Positions 16,955 to 24,184 of a DNA stretch of 64,000 bases are shown here, piece by piece; positions within the stretch are counted from its first letter, which is position 1; every line of letters begins with the position of its first letter. The stretch spans positions 23,840 through 87,839 of the forward strand of contig CAZORA010000007.1 in the NCBI GenBank assembly GCA_964582225.1. The letters are read 5' to 3'. A model generated the notes under the pieces. The model had not been told where the DNA came from. It searched no databases and saw only the letters and a program-made list of their open reading frames with translations. Both the position numbers and the translations under genes were made by a program. Source of the stretch: Dokdonella_A sp964582225. GTDB taxonomy: Bacteria; Pseudomonadota; Gammaproteobacteria; Xanthomonadales; Rhodanobacteraceae.

Positions 16955-17686
16955 ATGCCCATTCCGACCCGTCCAAGCGGCCGCGAGGCCGACCAGCTGC
17001 GTCCGCTCATGATCGAGCGCCACTACACCCACCACGCCGAAGGCTCGGTGCTGATCGGCTGCGGTGGCACCCGCGTGCTGTGCACGGCCAGTGTCGAGGA
17101 AAAGGTGCCGCCCTTCCTGCGCGGCAAGGGTGAGGGATGGGTCACGGCGGAATACGGCATGCTGCCGCGCGCCACCGGCCAGCGCACTCAGCGCGAGGCG
17201 GCGCGCGGTGGCCAGGGCGGACGCACCATGGAGATCCAGCGCCTGATCGGCCGCGCGCTGCGCGCCTGCGTCGACCGCCAGGCGCTGGGTGAGCGCACGA
17301 TCACGCTCGACTGCGACGTGCTGCAGGCCGACGGCGGCACCCGCACCGCCTCGATCACTGGCGCCTACGTGGCCCTGGTCGACGCGGTGCGCTGGCTGCT
17401 CGAGCGCCGACTGCTCAAGCGCGATCCGATCCACGGCGCCGTCGCTGCGATCTCGGTCGGCATCTGGCAGGGCTTGCCGGTGCTCGATCTCGACTACGCC
17501 GAGGACTCCACTTGCGACACCGACATGAACGTGGTGATGAATGACGGCGGTGGCTTCATCGAGCTGCAGGGTACGGCCGAAGGTCACGCCTTCCGGCGCG
17601 AGGAAATGGACGCCCTGCTGCAGCTCGCGACGGACGGCATCGAAGCCCTGATCGCCGCGCAGCGCAGCGCCCTGGCGCGGGACTGA
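16955..17686 (+). CDS. rph: ribonuclease PH
   Basis: A 243-residue phosphorolytic 3'-5' exoribonuclease that trims tRNA 3' ends. RPSGREADQLRPL at the N terminus, SVEEKVPPFLRGKGEGWVTAEYGMLPRAT, and DADVLQADGGTRTAS-like DCDVLQADGGTRTASITGAY are family hallmarks, and EDSTCDTDMNVVMNDGG carries the catalytic Asp residues. The ATG at 16955 is preferred over upstream in-frame starts because it begins the domain. rdgB follows after 5 bp, so the two are coupled. Confidence 0.96.
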   Translation: MPIPTRPSGREADQLRPLMIERHYTHHAEGSVLIGCGGTRVLCTASVEEKVPPFLRGKGEGWVTAEYGMLPRATGQRTQREAARGGQGGRTMEIQRLIGRALRACVDRQALGERTITLDCDVLQADGGTRTASITGAYVALVDAVRWLLERRLLKRDPIHGAVAAISVGIWQGLPVLDLDYAEDSTCDTDMNVVMNDGGGFIELQGTAEGHAFRREEMDALLQLATDGIEALIAAQRSALARD

Positions 17687-17691
17687 CGCGC

Positions 17692-18291
17692 GTGCGCCGG
17701 GTCGTCGTCGCCAGCGGCAACGCCGGCAAGATCGCCGAGATGCGCGCGATCCTCGCCGGCAGCGGGTTCGAACTGGTGGGGCAGCACGAGCTCGGCATCG
17801 TCGAGGCGGAGGAAACCGCGCCGACCTTCATCGAGAACGCGCTGGCCAAGGCCCGCCACGCCTCGCGCGCGGCGCGCCTGCCCGCGCTCGCCGACGACTC
17901 CGGCCTGTGCGTGGACGCGCTCGGCGGCGCCCCCGGCATCCGCTCGGCGCGCTACGCGGGCCGCCACGGCGACAGCGCAGCGAACATCGCGCGCCTGCTC
18001 GGCGAGCTCGAAAAGTGCGGACCTGGAAGCCGGCGCGCGCATTTCCACTGCAGCATCGTGCTGCTTTCCGATCCCGACGATCCCGCGCCGCTGCTGGCCG
18101 AAGGGCGCTGGAACGGAAGCATCCTCCTGGCGCCGCGCGGCAGCGGCGGGTTCGGCTACGACCCAGTGTTCCTGCCGGCCGACGGCGACGGACGCAGCGC
18201 CGCCGAGCTCGACTGCGCGAGCAAGAACCGCCTGAGTCACCGCGCGCTGGCGCTGGCGCGGCTGCTGGAGCTGCTGGCGGCGGCACACTGA
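17692..18291 (+). CDS. rdgB: RdgB/HAM1 non-canonical purine NTP pyrophosphatase
   Basis: A 199-residue house-cleaning enzyme that hydrolyses XTP, ITP and dITP to monophosphates. The N-terminal VVVASGNAGKIAEMRAIL binds the triphosphate, ETAPTFIENALAKARHA, LPALADDSGLCVDALGGAPG and the C-terminal GSGGFGYDPVFLPADG, KNRLSHRALALARL follow. The start is GTG five bp after rph. In most relatives hemW follows directly; here 1.5 kb with two secreted-protein genes intervenes. Confidence 0.95.
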   Translation: MRRVVVASGNAGKIAEMRAILAGSGFELVGQHELGIVEAEETAPTFIENALAKARHASRAARLPALADDSGLCVDALGGAPGIRSARYAGRHGDSAANIARLLGELEKCGPGSRRAHFHCSIVLLSDPDDPAPLLAEGRWNGSILLAPRGSGGFGYDPVFLPADGDGRSAAELDCASKNRLSHRALALARLLELLAAAH

Positions 18292-18306
18292 AGGTGTTAT
18301 GCCCTC

Positions 18307-18328
18307 CACGCATGCGCTTGAATGCGTG
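18307..18328 (+). terminator. stem-loop after rdgB
   Basis: A 7-bp perfect inverted repeat CACGCAT / ATGCGTG with an 8-nt loop begins 16 bp past the rdgB stop. No T tract follows, so intrinsic termination is uncertain. It marks the border between the conserved rph-rdgB unit and the two secreted-protein genes. Confidence 0.35.
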
Positions 18329-18461
18329 ACGCACTTGGCGAATCGGCCGTGAAATGACGCACGATGCGACCGTCAGGCGTGCCGCTTAAACCGCTTGCAG
18401 TCATGTGCCAGACTACCGCCGCGGCCAGTTCGGCCGCACGATGCTTCACGGAGATCATCCT

Positions 18462-19043
18462 ATGTTTCGCAAATCAACGCTCAGCGCCGCACTCGCAGTC
18501 GCACTTCTCACGGTCGGCGGCTCGGCCTGCGCAGAACCTTCCTCGAGCGGCTCGCAGATGAACGCCGCACCCATCGTTTTCCAGCACCTGCCGGGCGCCG
18601 ACAACGCGCTCGAAAACGGCAACGCGCCACTGGCAGGCACGCACTACTATTTCGTTCCAGCCGGCGGGTTCGTGCGCCGTGACAGCATCAATTCGCTGGC
18701 GAACGTTGGCCTTGGCTGCATCGGCAGCGATGTGAATGCGACCCTGAACGCCGACGTGCAGCTCCCCGCAGGCGCCGAGATTCTCGGGGTACGGATTTTC
18801 TACCATGCGCCCAATGCGGGAGACCAAATTCGCGGCTGGTTCACGAGCTATGACGGTGCCGGCGGCTATACCGACCTGATCAGCGCATCGACCACCCAGA
18901 CCGGCGGCTACTTCAGCGAATACTTCACGCCCGGCACGACGTTCAGCATCGATCCCGTCACATTCGCCTATGCCCTCAACACCCGCTTCTTAGGTTCGAC
19001 CGATGTCGAGATGTGCGGCATGCGCGTTTTCTGGCAAGACTGA
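18462..19043 (+). CDS. secreted protein of unknown function, paralogue 1
   Basis: A 193-residue exported protein with a signal peptide (residues 1-23, likely cleavage after SACA). I do not recognise a named family. It shares architecture with the next gene product: one Cys in GLGCIG (residue 86), an LPAGA turn at 101-105, the VRIFYH strand, SYDGAGGYTDL, and a second Cys in MCGMR (residue 185). The two cysteines are 99 residues apart, against 98 in the neighbour, and probably form a disulfide in a beta-rich domain. The ATG at 18462 has GGAG eight nt upstream; an in-frame GTG at 18405 is less likely. The gene is inserted between rdgB and hemW and forms a pair with the gene 12 bp downstream. It has no C-terminal IFxxxF tail. 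Confidence 0.8.
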   Translation: MFRKSTLSAALAVALLTVGGSACAEPSSSGSQMNAAPIVFQHLPGADNALENGNAPLAGTHYYFVPAGGFVRRDSINSLANVGLGCIGSDVNATLNADVQLPAGAEILGVRIFYHAPNAGDQIRGWFTSYDGAGGYTDLISASTTQTGGYFSEYFTPGTTFSIDPVTFAYALNTRFLGSTDVEMCGMRVFWQD

Positions 19044-19055
19044 CGGGAGATCGCC

Positions 19056-19709
19056 ATGAACAATCATCAAATCCGGCGGCGATCGACACTACAGCCGCTG
19101 GGCTGGGCGCTCGCTGGTCTACTCGCATCGGCCAGCGTCGGCGCGGCGCCAGCCGAAATGCTTTCCTCGGCCGAAGGCCGAGCTGCAGCGGCGCCGCCGA
19201 CCAGCCAGGTCGCAGTCGACGCCAGCGCCCTCGACGCAATAACGCCCGCCGCGCTGACCTGGAATTACCTCAACGTGGCCGGAAGCATCTTCCAGGACCG
19301 TCAGGATACGGACACCTTCTATACCGATCTTGGGGATGGCTGCGTGTATCTGACGGCCGGCAATCGCCTGGAGACCAAGCTGATGCTGCCGGAGGGCGCC
19401 TACGTTCGTTACGTGCGCGCCTTCTTCTACGACACGAGCCCTCAGGATCTCTACGTCTGGCTCGTGAAGTTCGATGGCGCAGGCATGAATCAGGATCTCA
19501 GATATGTGACTTCGAGCGGTGACAGTGGCTACGGGACGACCTTGAGCAGTCTCGTCAACTACACGGTCGATCACTACGAGAGCCCGCTGTCTCTGGTGAT
19601 GGGATCGTACGTTCATGACTCCAGTCTGCAGCTCTGCGGCGTCAGGATTGCCTACTACACGGCGCAACAGATGCTGGACGATACGATCTTCAAAGACGAC
19701 TTCGACTGA
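19056..19709 (+). CDS. secreted protein of unknown function, paralogue 2, with IFxxxFD tail
   Basis: A 217-residue exported protein with a signal peptide (about residues 1-30). It is paralogous to the preceding gene product: GDGCVYL (Cys96), LPEGAYVRYVRAFFYD, WLVKFDGAGMNQDL, SGDSGYG, and LCGVRIAYY (Cys194). After the shared domain it carries a 15-residue extension ending DDTIFKDDFD at the very C terminus. The same pattern, [DE]-x-I-F-x-[DN]-x-F-[DE], ends the beta-helix protein encoded at 49255-50568, so it may be a sorting or anchoring signal. GGAG precedes the ATG. Function is unknown; a surface or matrix protein is a guess. Confidence 0.8.
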   Translation: MNNHQIRRRSTLQPLGWALAGLLASASVGAAPAEMLSSAEGRAAAAPPTSQVAVDASALDAITPAALTWNYLNVAGSIFQDRQDTDTFYTDLGDGCVYLTAGNRLETKLMLPEGAYVRYVRAFFYDTSPQDLYVWLVKFDGAGMNQDLRYVTSSGDSGYGTTLSSLVNYTVDHYESPLSLVMGSYVHDSSLQLCGVRIAYYTAQQMLDDTIFKDDFD

Positions 19710-19791
19710 AGGCTTGCGCCGCGTCGAACGGACGTTCGGCGCGCGCGGCGCGGCTGCGGACCTTGATCGCAGCCGCGCCGCCCGCACGGCG

Positions 19792-19803
19792 TAGAATGCG
19801 GCA
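19792..19803 (+). promoter_or_regulatory. -10 box TAGAAT directly ahead of hemW
   Basis: TAGAAT at 19792-19797 ends 5 nt before the hemW ATG at 19803. No Shine-Dalgarno sequence precedes the ATG, so transcription probably begins at or next to the start codon (leaderless mRNA). No good -35 box was seen at 16-18 bp; TTGATC lies 23 bp upstream. Confidence 0.4.
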
Positions 19804-20978
19804 TGCTGCTGGCGCCGCCGCTTTCGCTCTACGTCCACGTCCCGTGGTGCGTCAAGAAGTGCCCCTACTGCGACTTCAATTCGCACGCGCAGCGCGGCGC
19901 CCTGCCGATCGATGAGTACGTCGCGGCGCTGCTCGCGGATCTGGCCCGCGACCTGCGTGAGCACCGCGGCGCGATCGGCGATCGCTCGATCGAAAGCGTA
20001 TTCTTCGGCGGCGGCACGCCGAGCCTGTTCCCGCCGTTGGCGATCGCGCGCATCCTGGCCGGCGTCGCCGCGCAGATCGAGCTCGCCGCCAGCGCCGAAG
20101 TCACGCTCGAAACAAACCCCGGCACGGTCGAGCACGGGCGCTTCGACGGCTATCTCGCGGCCGGGGTCAACCGGCTCAGCATCGGCGCGCAGAGCTTCGA
20201 CGACGCGCTGCTGCGCCGCCTCGGCCGCATCCACTCGGCCGGCGAGATCGAGCGCGCGGTGAAGCGGGCGCAGGCCGCCGGCTTCGACAACGTGAACCTC
20301 GACCTGATGTACGCGCTGCCGACGCAGACCGTGGCCGGCGCGCTTGCCGACCTCGCGCGGGCGCTGGCGCTGGCGCCGACCCACGTCTCGCACTACCAGC
20401 TCACCATCGAGCCGAACACGGTGTTCGCCAAGCGGCCGCCGCCGCTGCCCGACGAGGACAGCGCCTGGGACATGCAGGAGGCCTGCCAGCGCGCGCTCGC
20501 CGCGGCCGGCTACGCGCAGTACGAGGTGTCGGCCTACGCGCGCCCTGGCCGTCGCTGCGCGCACAACCTCAACTACTGGCACTTCGGCGACTATCTCGGC
20601 ATCGGTGCCGGCGCCCACGGCAAGCTGAGCGACCCCGCCAGCGGCGCGGTCGTGCGCACGACCAAACTGACGACGCCGCAGGGCTATCTCGAACGCGCCG
20701 CGCGCCGCGAAACCTTCGGCAAGGAAACCACGGTCGATCCGCGCGAGCTGCCCTTCGAGTTCATGCTGAACGCGCTGCGCCTCGTCGAAGGGGTGCCGAG
20801 CGCGCTGTTCGGCGCGCGCACGGGGCTCGCCGACTCCGCGATCGCGCGCCCGCTGGCGGAGCTCCGCGCGCACGGCTGGCTCGAACCCGACCCGGCACAG
20901 ATCCGCCCGACCGCGCAGGGCCAGCGCTTCCTGAACGACCTGATGGCGGCCTTCCTGCCGCCGCCCGCGTCCTCATAG
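19803..20978 (+). CDS. hemW: heme chaperone HemW (radical SAM, coproporphyrinogen III oxidase-like)
   Basis: A 391-residue radical-SAM protein. The cluster-binding cysteines are Cys16, Cys20 and Cys23 in CVKKCPYCDF; the HemN-like FGGGTPSLF and ETNPGTVEHGRF motifs follow, as do GVNRLSIGAQSFDD and a C-terminal winged-helix domain. HemW binds heme and delivers it to respiratory proteins; it lacks the extra N-terminal cysteine arrangement of true HemN. It ends in a 6-bp overlap with the convergent CopD-like gene. Normally part of rdgB-hemW; here two unrelated genes separate them. Confidence 0.94.
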   Translation: MLLAPPLSLYVHVPWCVKKCPYCDFNSHAQRGALPIDEYVAALLADLARDLREHRGAIGDRSIESVFFGGGTPSLFPPLAIARILAGVAAQIELAASAEVTLETNPGTVEHGRFDGYLAAGVNRLSIGAQSFDDALLRRLGRIHSAGEIERAVKRAQAAGFDNVNLDLMYALPTQTVAGALADLARALALAPTHVSHYQLTIEPNTVFAKRPPPLPDEDSAWDMQEACQRALAAAGYAQYEVSAYARPGRRCAHNLNYWHFGDYLGIGAGAHGKLSDPASGAVVRTTKLTTPQGYLERAARRETFGKETTVDPRELPFEFMLNALRLVEGVPSALFGARTGLADSAIARPLAELRAHGWLEPDPAQIRPTAQGQRFLNDLMAAFLPPPASS

Positions 20979-21410
20979 CAGGAACATCGCCCGCGCGAAG
21001 AACACGATGCCGACCATCAGACCCAGCACGATGCGGTGCGTATAGCGAAAGCGACAGGGGCTCATGCGTCCGCGCAGCCCCGCCCAGATCGTGCTGACGA
21101 ACACGCCGAGCACGCCGAAGGCCAGCAGCACCTTGAGGTTCAGCATCACTCCGAAGCGGCTGTCGAGGCAGCCGAAGCCGGGGCAGCGCACCGAATACAT
21201 GGCGAAGCCGCTCAGAAACAGCAGCAGCACGACCAGCGGCATGAAGCGTCGCGCGCGTCTCAGGATCAGCTCTTCGATCCGCGCCATTTCGGCGGCGGCG
21301 AGCTGCCGGTGAAAGCTCTCGATCACCAGCACCTCGAACGCCACCGCGCCGACGAAAACGATCGCGCAGGCCAGGTGCGCGAGTTGAATCCAGCCGTACC
21401 AGGCCGCCAT
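20973..21410 (-). CDS. small CopD-like integral membrane protein
   Basis: A 145-residue membrane protein with four predicted helices (about residues 8-28, 50-70, 88-108 and 125-145). The pattern MAAWYGWIQLAHLACAIVFVG with His in helix 1, ARRFMPLVVLLLFLSGFAMY, and a loop with two cysteines (CPGFGCLD) resembles the CopD domain or related heme/copper membrane proteins. The ATG at 21410 has GGAGG eight nt upstream and is preferred over an in-frame start at 21497. It converges on hemW with a 6-bp overlap. Function beyond a possible heme or copper link is unknown. Confidence 0.72.
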   Translation of the reverse strand: MAAWYGWIQLAHLACAIVFVGAVAFEVLVIESFHRQLAAAEMARIEELILRRARRFMPLVVLLLFLSGFAMYSVRCPGFGCLDSRFGVMLNLKVLLAFGVLGVFVSTIWAGLRGRMSPCRFRYTHRIVLGLMVGIVFFARAMFLL

Positions 21411-21831
21411 TGATCGTCCTCCCGCGCATCGGGCGGCCGGATCGAGCAGCCGCCCGCGCAGGATCGACGCGCCGCCGCCGTGATCGCCTTGATGCAAGTC
21501 AAGTCAGCGGTGAAGCCCATCGTGCCGCGGCAAGCCAACCCGGCAATGCCGTCGCATAGCGACCGGGAACATCCGGGCAGGCGGCGTTCGTCTCGCCGCT
21601 TCCGCGCGCACCGCGGAGGTCGCAGATGAACGCTTCAGCATCCGGGACGCGCGGTCGCCTCAGCGCGCGGCGGAGCGAGGCGCCTGTTGTTTTCAGCGAT
21701 CTAGCGTCGAAAGCCGCCCGCTTCACGGACATGACGAACTGCCTCGGATCTTCCTGGGCTTTGCAGCCGGCTCTGCGCGCTACCGGAAGGCCGCTAGGCG
21801 CGTCGCGCCTCTTCGCGTACACTGCGCTCAC
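21411..21831. other. non-coding stretch before the cobalamin riboswitch
   Basis: No convincing gene was found. An ATG at 21626 with a good GGAGGT upstream opens a 106-codon frame, but it runs through the riboswitch and looks spurious. TACACT at 21818-21823 could be the -10 box of the btuB transcript, since it ends 8-9 nt before the first conserved riboswitch bases; no -35 match was seen. The divergent CopD-like gene's leader also starts here. Confidence 0.4.
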
Positions 21832-22084
21832 CACGGGTGTCCCGCGCGCGGCTCTCGCGCACGGGGTGAAACGGGAAGCTGGTGCGAGCGCCGACGGTCG
21901 AGCCGACCGCCGCCGATCAAGGCCAGCGCTGCCCCCGCAACGGTAAGCGAAGCAAGATGGGCCATGCGCCACTGCCGGAAACGGCGGGAAGGCGGTCCAT
22001 CGGATGTGCACTCGCAGCGCGTGATCACCACGCGACAGCGCGTACCCATCATCCGCAAGCCCGGAGACCGGCCCGCGGCAGGCG
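21832..22084 (+). promoter_or_regulatory. adenosylcobalamin (B12) riboswitch
   Basis: The conserved core of the cobalamin aptamer is readable in order: GTGAAACGGGAAGCTGGTGC near 21866-21885, CTGCCCCCGCAACGGTAA at 21929-21946, GCCACTG (21968-21974) facing GGGAAGGC (21986-21993), and the B12-box-like AGCCCGGAGACCGGCC at 22058-22073. It lies 5' of the BtuB-type receptor gene, so high cobalamin should repress uptake. Downstream, two hairpins (GGCGC-GTTT-GCGCC at 22081-22094 and GGACGG...CCGTCC at 22122-22140) may form the expression platform. The exact 5' limit is approximate. Confidence 0.92.
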
Positions 22085-22208
22085 CGTTTGCGCCATGGCT
22101 CCAGGCGTTGCGGCGGGCAACGGACGGGCATGGTCCGTCCCGGTCCGCGCGCGCCCATCTCGCCTTCCTTGCCTGGTTTCTGCGGGTGTGCAAGTGAAGG
22201 AGTGATCC

Positions 22209-24032
22209 ATGCGTTCCGTCCTATTTCTCACCGCGCTCTGCGGCGCGTTCGTCCTGTCGCCCCTGCGGGCCGAAAAAATCGACCTGCAGCCTACCGTCCA
22301 GGTGACCGCCTCGCGGGTCGCCGAAACGGTGGATGAAACCCTCGCCGACGTCAGCATCATCACCCGGGCGGACATCGAGCAGAGCGTCGCCCGCGACACC
22401 CTCGACCTGCTGCGCCTGCAGCCGGGAATCGACTTTTACCGCACCGGCGGCCCCGGCAACCAGACCTCGCTGTTCCTGCGTGGCACCAACTCCAACCAAG
22501 TGTTGGTGCTGATCGACGGGGTACGCGTGTCCGCCGTCACTACGGGCGCCTTTGCCCTGGAGCACCTGCCGATCGATGCGATCGAGCGGATCGAGATCGT
22601 GCGCGGACCGCGGGCCAGCTACTGGGGTTCGGACGCAATCGGCGGGGTGATTCAGATCTTCACCCGTCGCCTCGAAGGTCCGCGCGTCGCGGCCACCTAC
22701 GGCAGCTACGAAGATGGTTCAGCGAGTGCGGGCTTCGGCCACTGGGACGGCGCCGACGGCTTCAGCGTGCAGCTCGGTGCGCGCCACGTCGACGGCTTCT
22801 CGGCCACCAACCGGGGCATCTGCGCCGGCCCGGAGGATCCGTACTGCATCTGGGATCCGGACGATGACGGCTATCGCAACATCAACCTGGTGGCGCGCGG
22901 TGCGCGGGCCATCGGCAGTCAGGTCCTGTCCGCGATGTTGTACCGCAGCCAAGGCAAAGTCGAATTCGATCAGGGCAGCTCGAAGGTGCGCGAGCAGGTC
23001 GCCGGCATTTCGCTCGAGGGTGAGCTGGCGGCAAGCTGGAGTCACCGCCTGAATTTGGGCGACGCCCGCGAGCATCTGCGCACTCCAGCCTTCGGCGCGG
23101 AATATGAAACGCGCCGCCAGAGCTTCCTGTGGCAGAACGAATTCCGCATCGACTCCCGCCAGCGACTCGTCGCCGGACTCGACTTCGTGCGCGAGCGCGG
23201 CCAAACGCTCGACACCTTCGCCGGCGTGGCACGCTACCGACACACGCGCGACAACCGCGCGCTGTTCGCCGGCTGGCGTGGCGAGTTCGATCACATCGAC
23301 GCGGAACTTGCCACGCGACGCGACGACAACACGGTGTTCGGCGGCGCCAATACCGGTTCGGCGGCACTCGGCTGGCACAACGATCGCGGCCTGCGCCTTT
23401 ACGCGAGTCTCGGCCAGGGTTTCCGCAGCCCGACCATGAACGAACTCTACGACCCCGGCTACGGCGGCTGGTTTGCCGGCAACCCGACGCTGCGGCCGGA
23501 GCGCTCGCTGAACAGCGAACTGGGGCTGGAAGCGACGTTTTCCGCAAATCAGCGCCTCAAGTTCAATCTGTACTCGAATCGGGTGTGGAACCTGATCAGC
23601 TTCACTGGCCCACAGAACCAGGCCGAAAACATCGCTCACGCGCGCATCGACGGCGCCGAACTCGGCTGGATGGCCGAACTCGGAGGCTGGTTCGGCAGTG
23701 TCAACTACACCTGGCAACGCGCCCGCGATCGCGACACCGGCATGGCACTTCTGCGTCGCGCACGCAACAAGTTCTCGCTTGTGCTGGAGCGGCGATTTCT
23801 GGAGCGCCTGAGCCTCGGCGCGGAGGCGCTGTGGATCGACCGCCGGCCTGACGTCGGCGGCGTCGCGCTGGGCAGCTACGCCCTGCTCAACCTGCGTGCG
23901 CGCTGGGACATCGATCACAGCTGGAACCTTGGGTTGCGGCTGGAGAACCTCACCGATCGCGACTACGAGTGGGTCCGCGGTTACAATGCATCCGGGCGCG
24001 CGGCCCACCTGGAAGTCATCTGGCGTCCGTAA
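22209..24032 (+). CDS. btuB: TonB-dependent vitamin B12 receptor
   Basis: A 607-residue outer-membrane receptor with signal peptide (residues 1-21), a TonB-box-like segment LQPTVQVTASR, a plug domain (DTLDLLRLQPGIDFYRTGGPGNQTSLFLRGTN-like region, with RGTNSNQVLVLIDGVRV), IERIEIVRGPRASYWGSDAIGGVI, and a C-terminal beta-barrel with final strand HLEVIWRP. Length and plug sequence match BtuB. The cobalamin riboswitch in its leader supports B12 as the ligand. AAGGAG precedes the ATG. No btuF/CD genes lie nearby, so the inner-membrane importer must be elsewhere. A strong stem-loop follows the stop. Confidence 0.95.
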   Translation: MRSVLFLTALCGAFVLSPLRAEKIDLQPTVQVTASRVAETVDETLADVSIITRADIEQSVARDTLDLLRLQPGIDFYRTGGPGNQTSLFLRGTNSNQVLVLIDGVRVSAVTTGAFALEHLPIDAIERIEIVRGPRASYWGSDAIGGVIQIFTRRLEGPRVAATYGSYEDGSASAGFGHWDGADGFSVQLGARHVDGFSATNRGICAGPEDPYCIWDPDDDGYRNINLVARGARAIGSQVLSAMLYRSQGKVEFDQGSSKVREQVAGISLEGELAASWSHRLNLGDAREHLRTPAFGAEYETRRQSFLWQNEFRIDSRQRLVAGLDFVRERGQTLDTFAGVARYRHTRDNRALFAGWRGEFDHIDAELATRRDDNTVFGGANTGSAALGWHNDRGLRLYASLGQGFRSPTMNELYDPGYGGWFAGNPTLRPERSLNSELGLEATFSANQRLKFNLYSNRVWNLISFTGPQNQAENIAHARIDGAELGWMAELGGWFGSVNYTWQRARDRDTGMALLRRARNKFSLVLERRFLERLSLGAEALWIDRRPDVGGVALGSYALLNLRARWDIDHSWNLGLRLENLTDRDYEWVRGYNASGRAAHLEVIWRP

Positions 24033-24071
24033 TTGTGACGTTTTGTGACATCATCTGACGCGCCGCTCGCA

Positions 24072-24107
24072 CGCCGCCCGCAGTCTGGACAATGCCTGCG
24101 GGCGGCG
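24072..24107 (+). terminator. stem-loop downstream of btuB
   Basis: Twelve-base perfect arms CGCCGCCCGCAG (24072-24083) and CTGCGGGCGGCG (24096-24107) enclose a 12-nt loop, 40 bp after the btuB stop. The stem can extend with a small bulge. No T run follows. It probably stabilises or ends the btuB transcript. Confidence 0.5.
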
Positions 24108-24184
24108 CGTGCTGCCGATCGATAACCGGGGAAGCGCGGCGCGACGGCAGTTCCTAAGGATTGGCGCACGCCTGCCACAGATGG

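Noticed and set aside
21626..21946. 106-codon ORF with a good GGAGGT before its ATG
   Set aside because: It runs through the riboswitch core, has no recognisable domain, and ends inside the aptamer.
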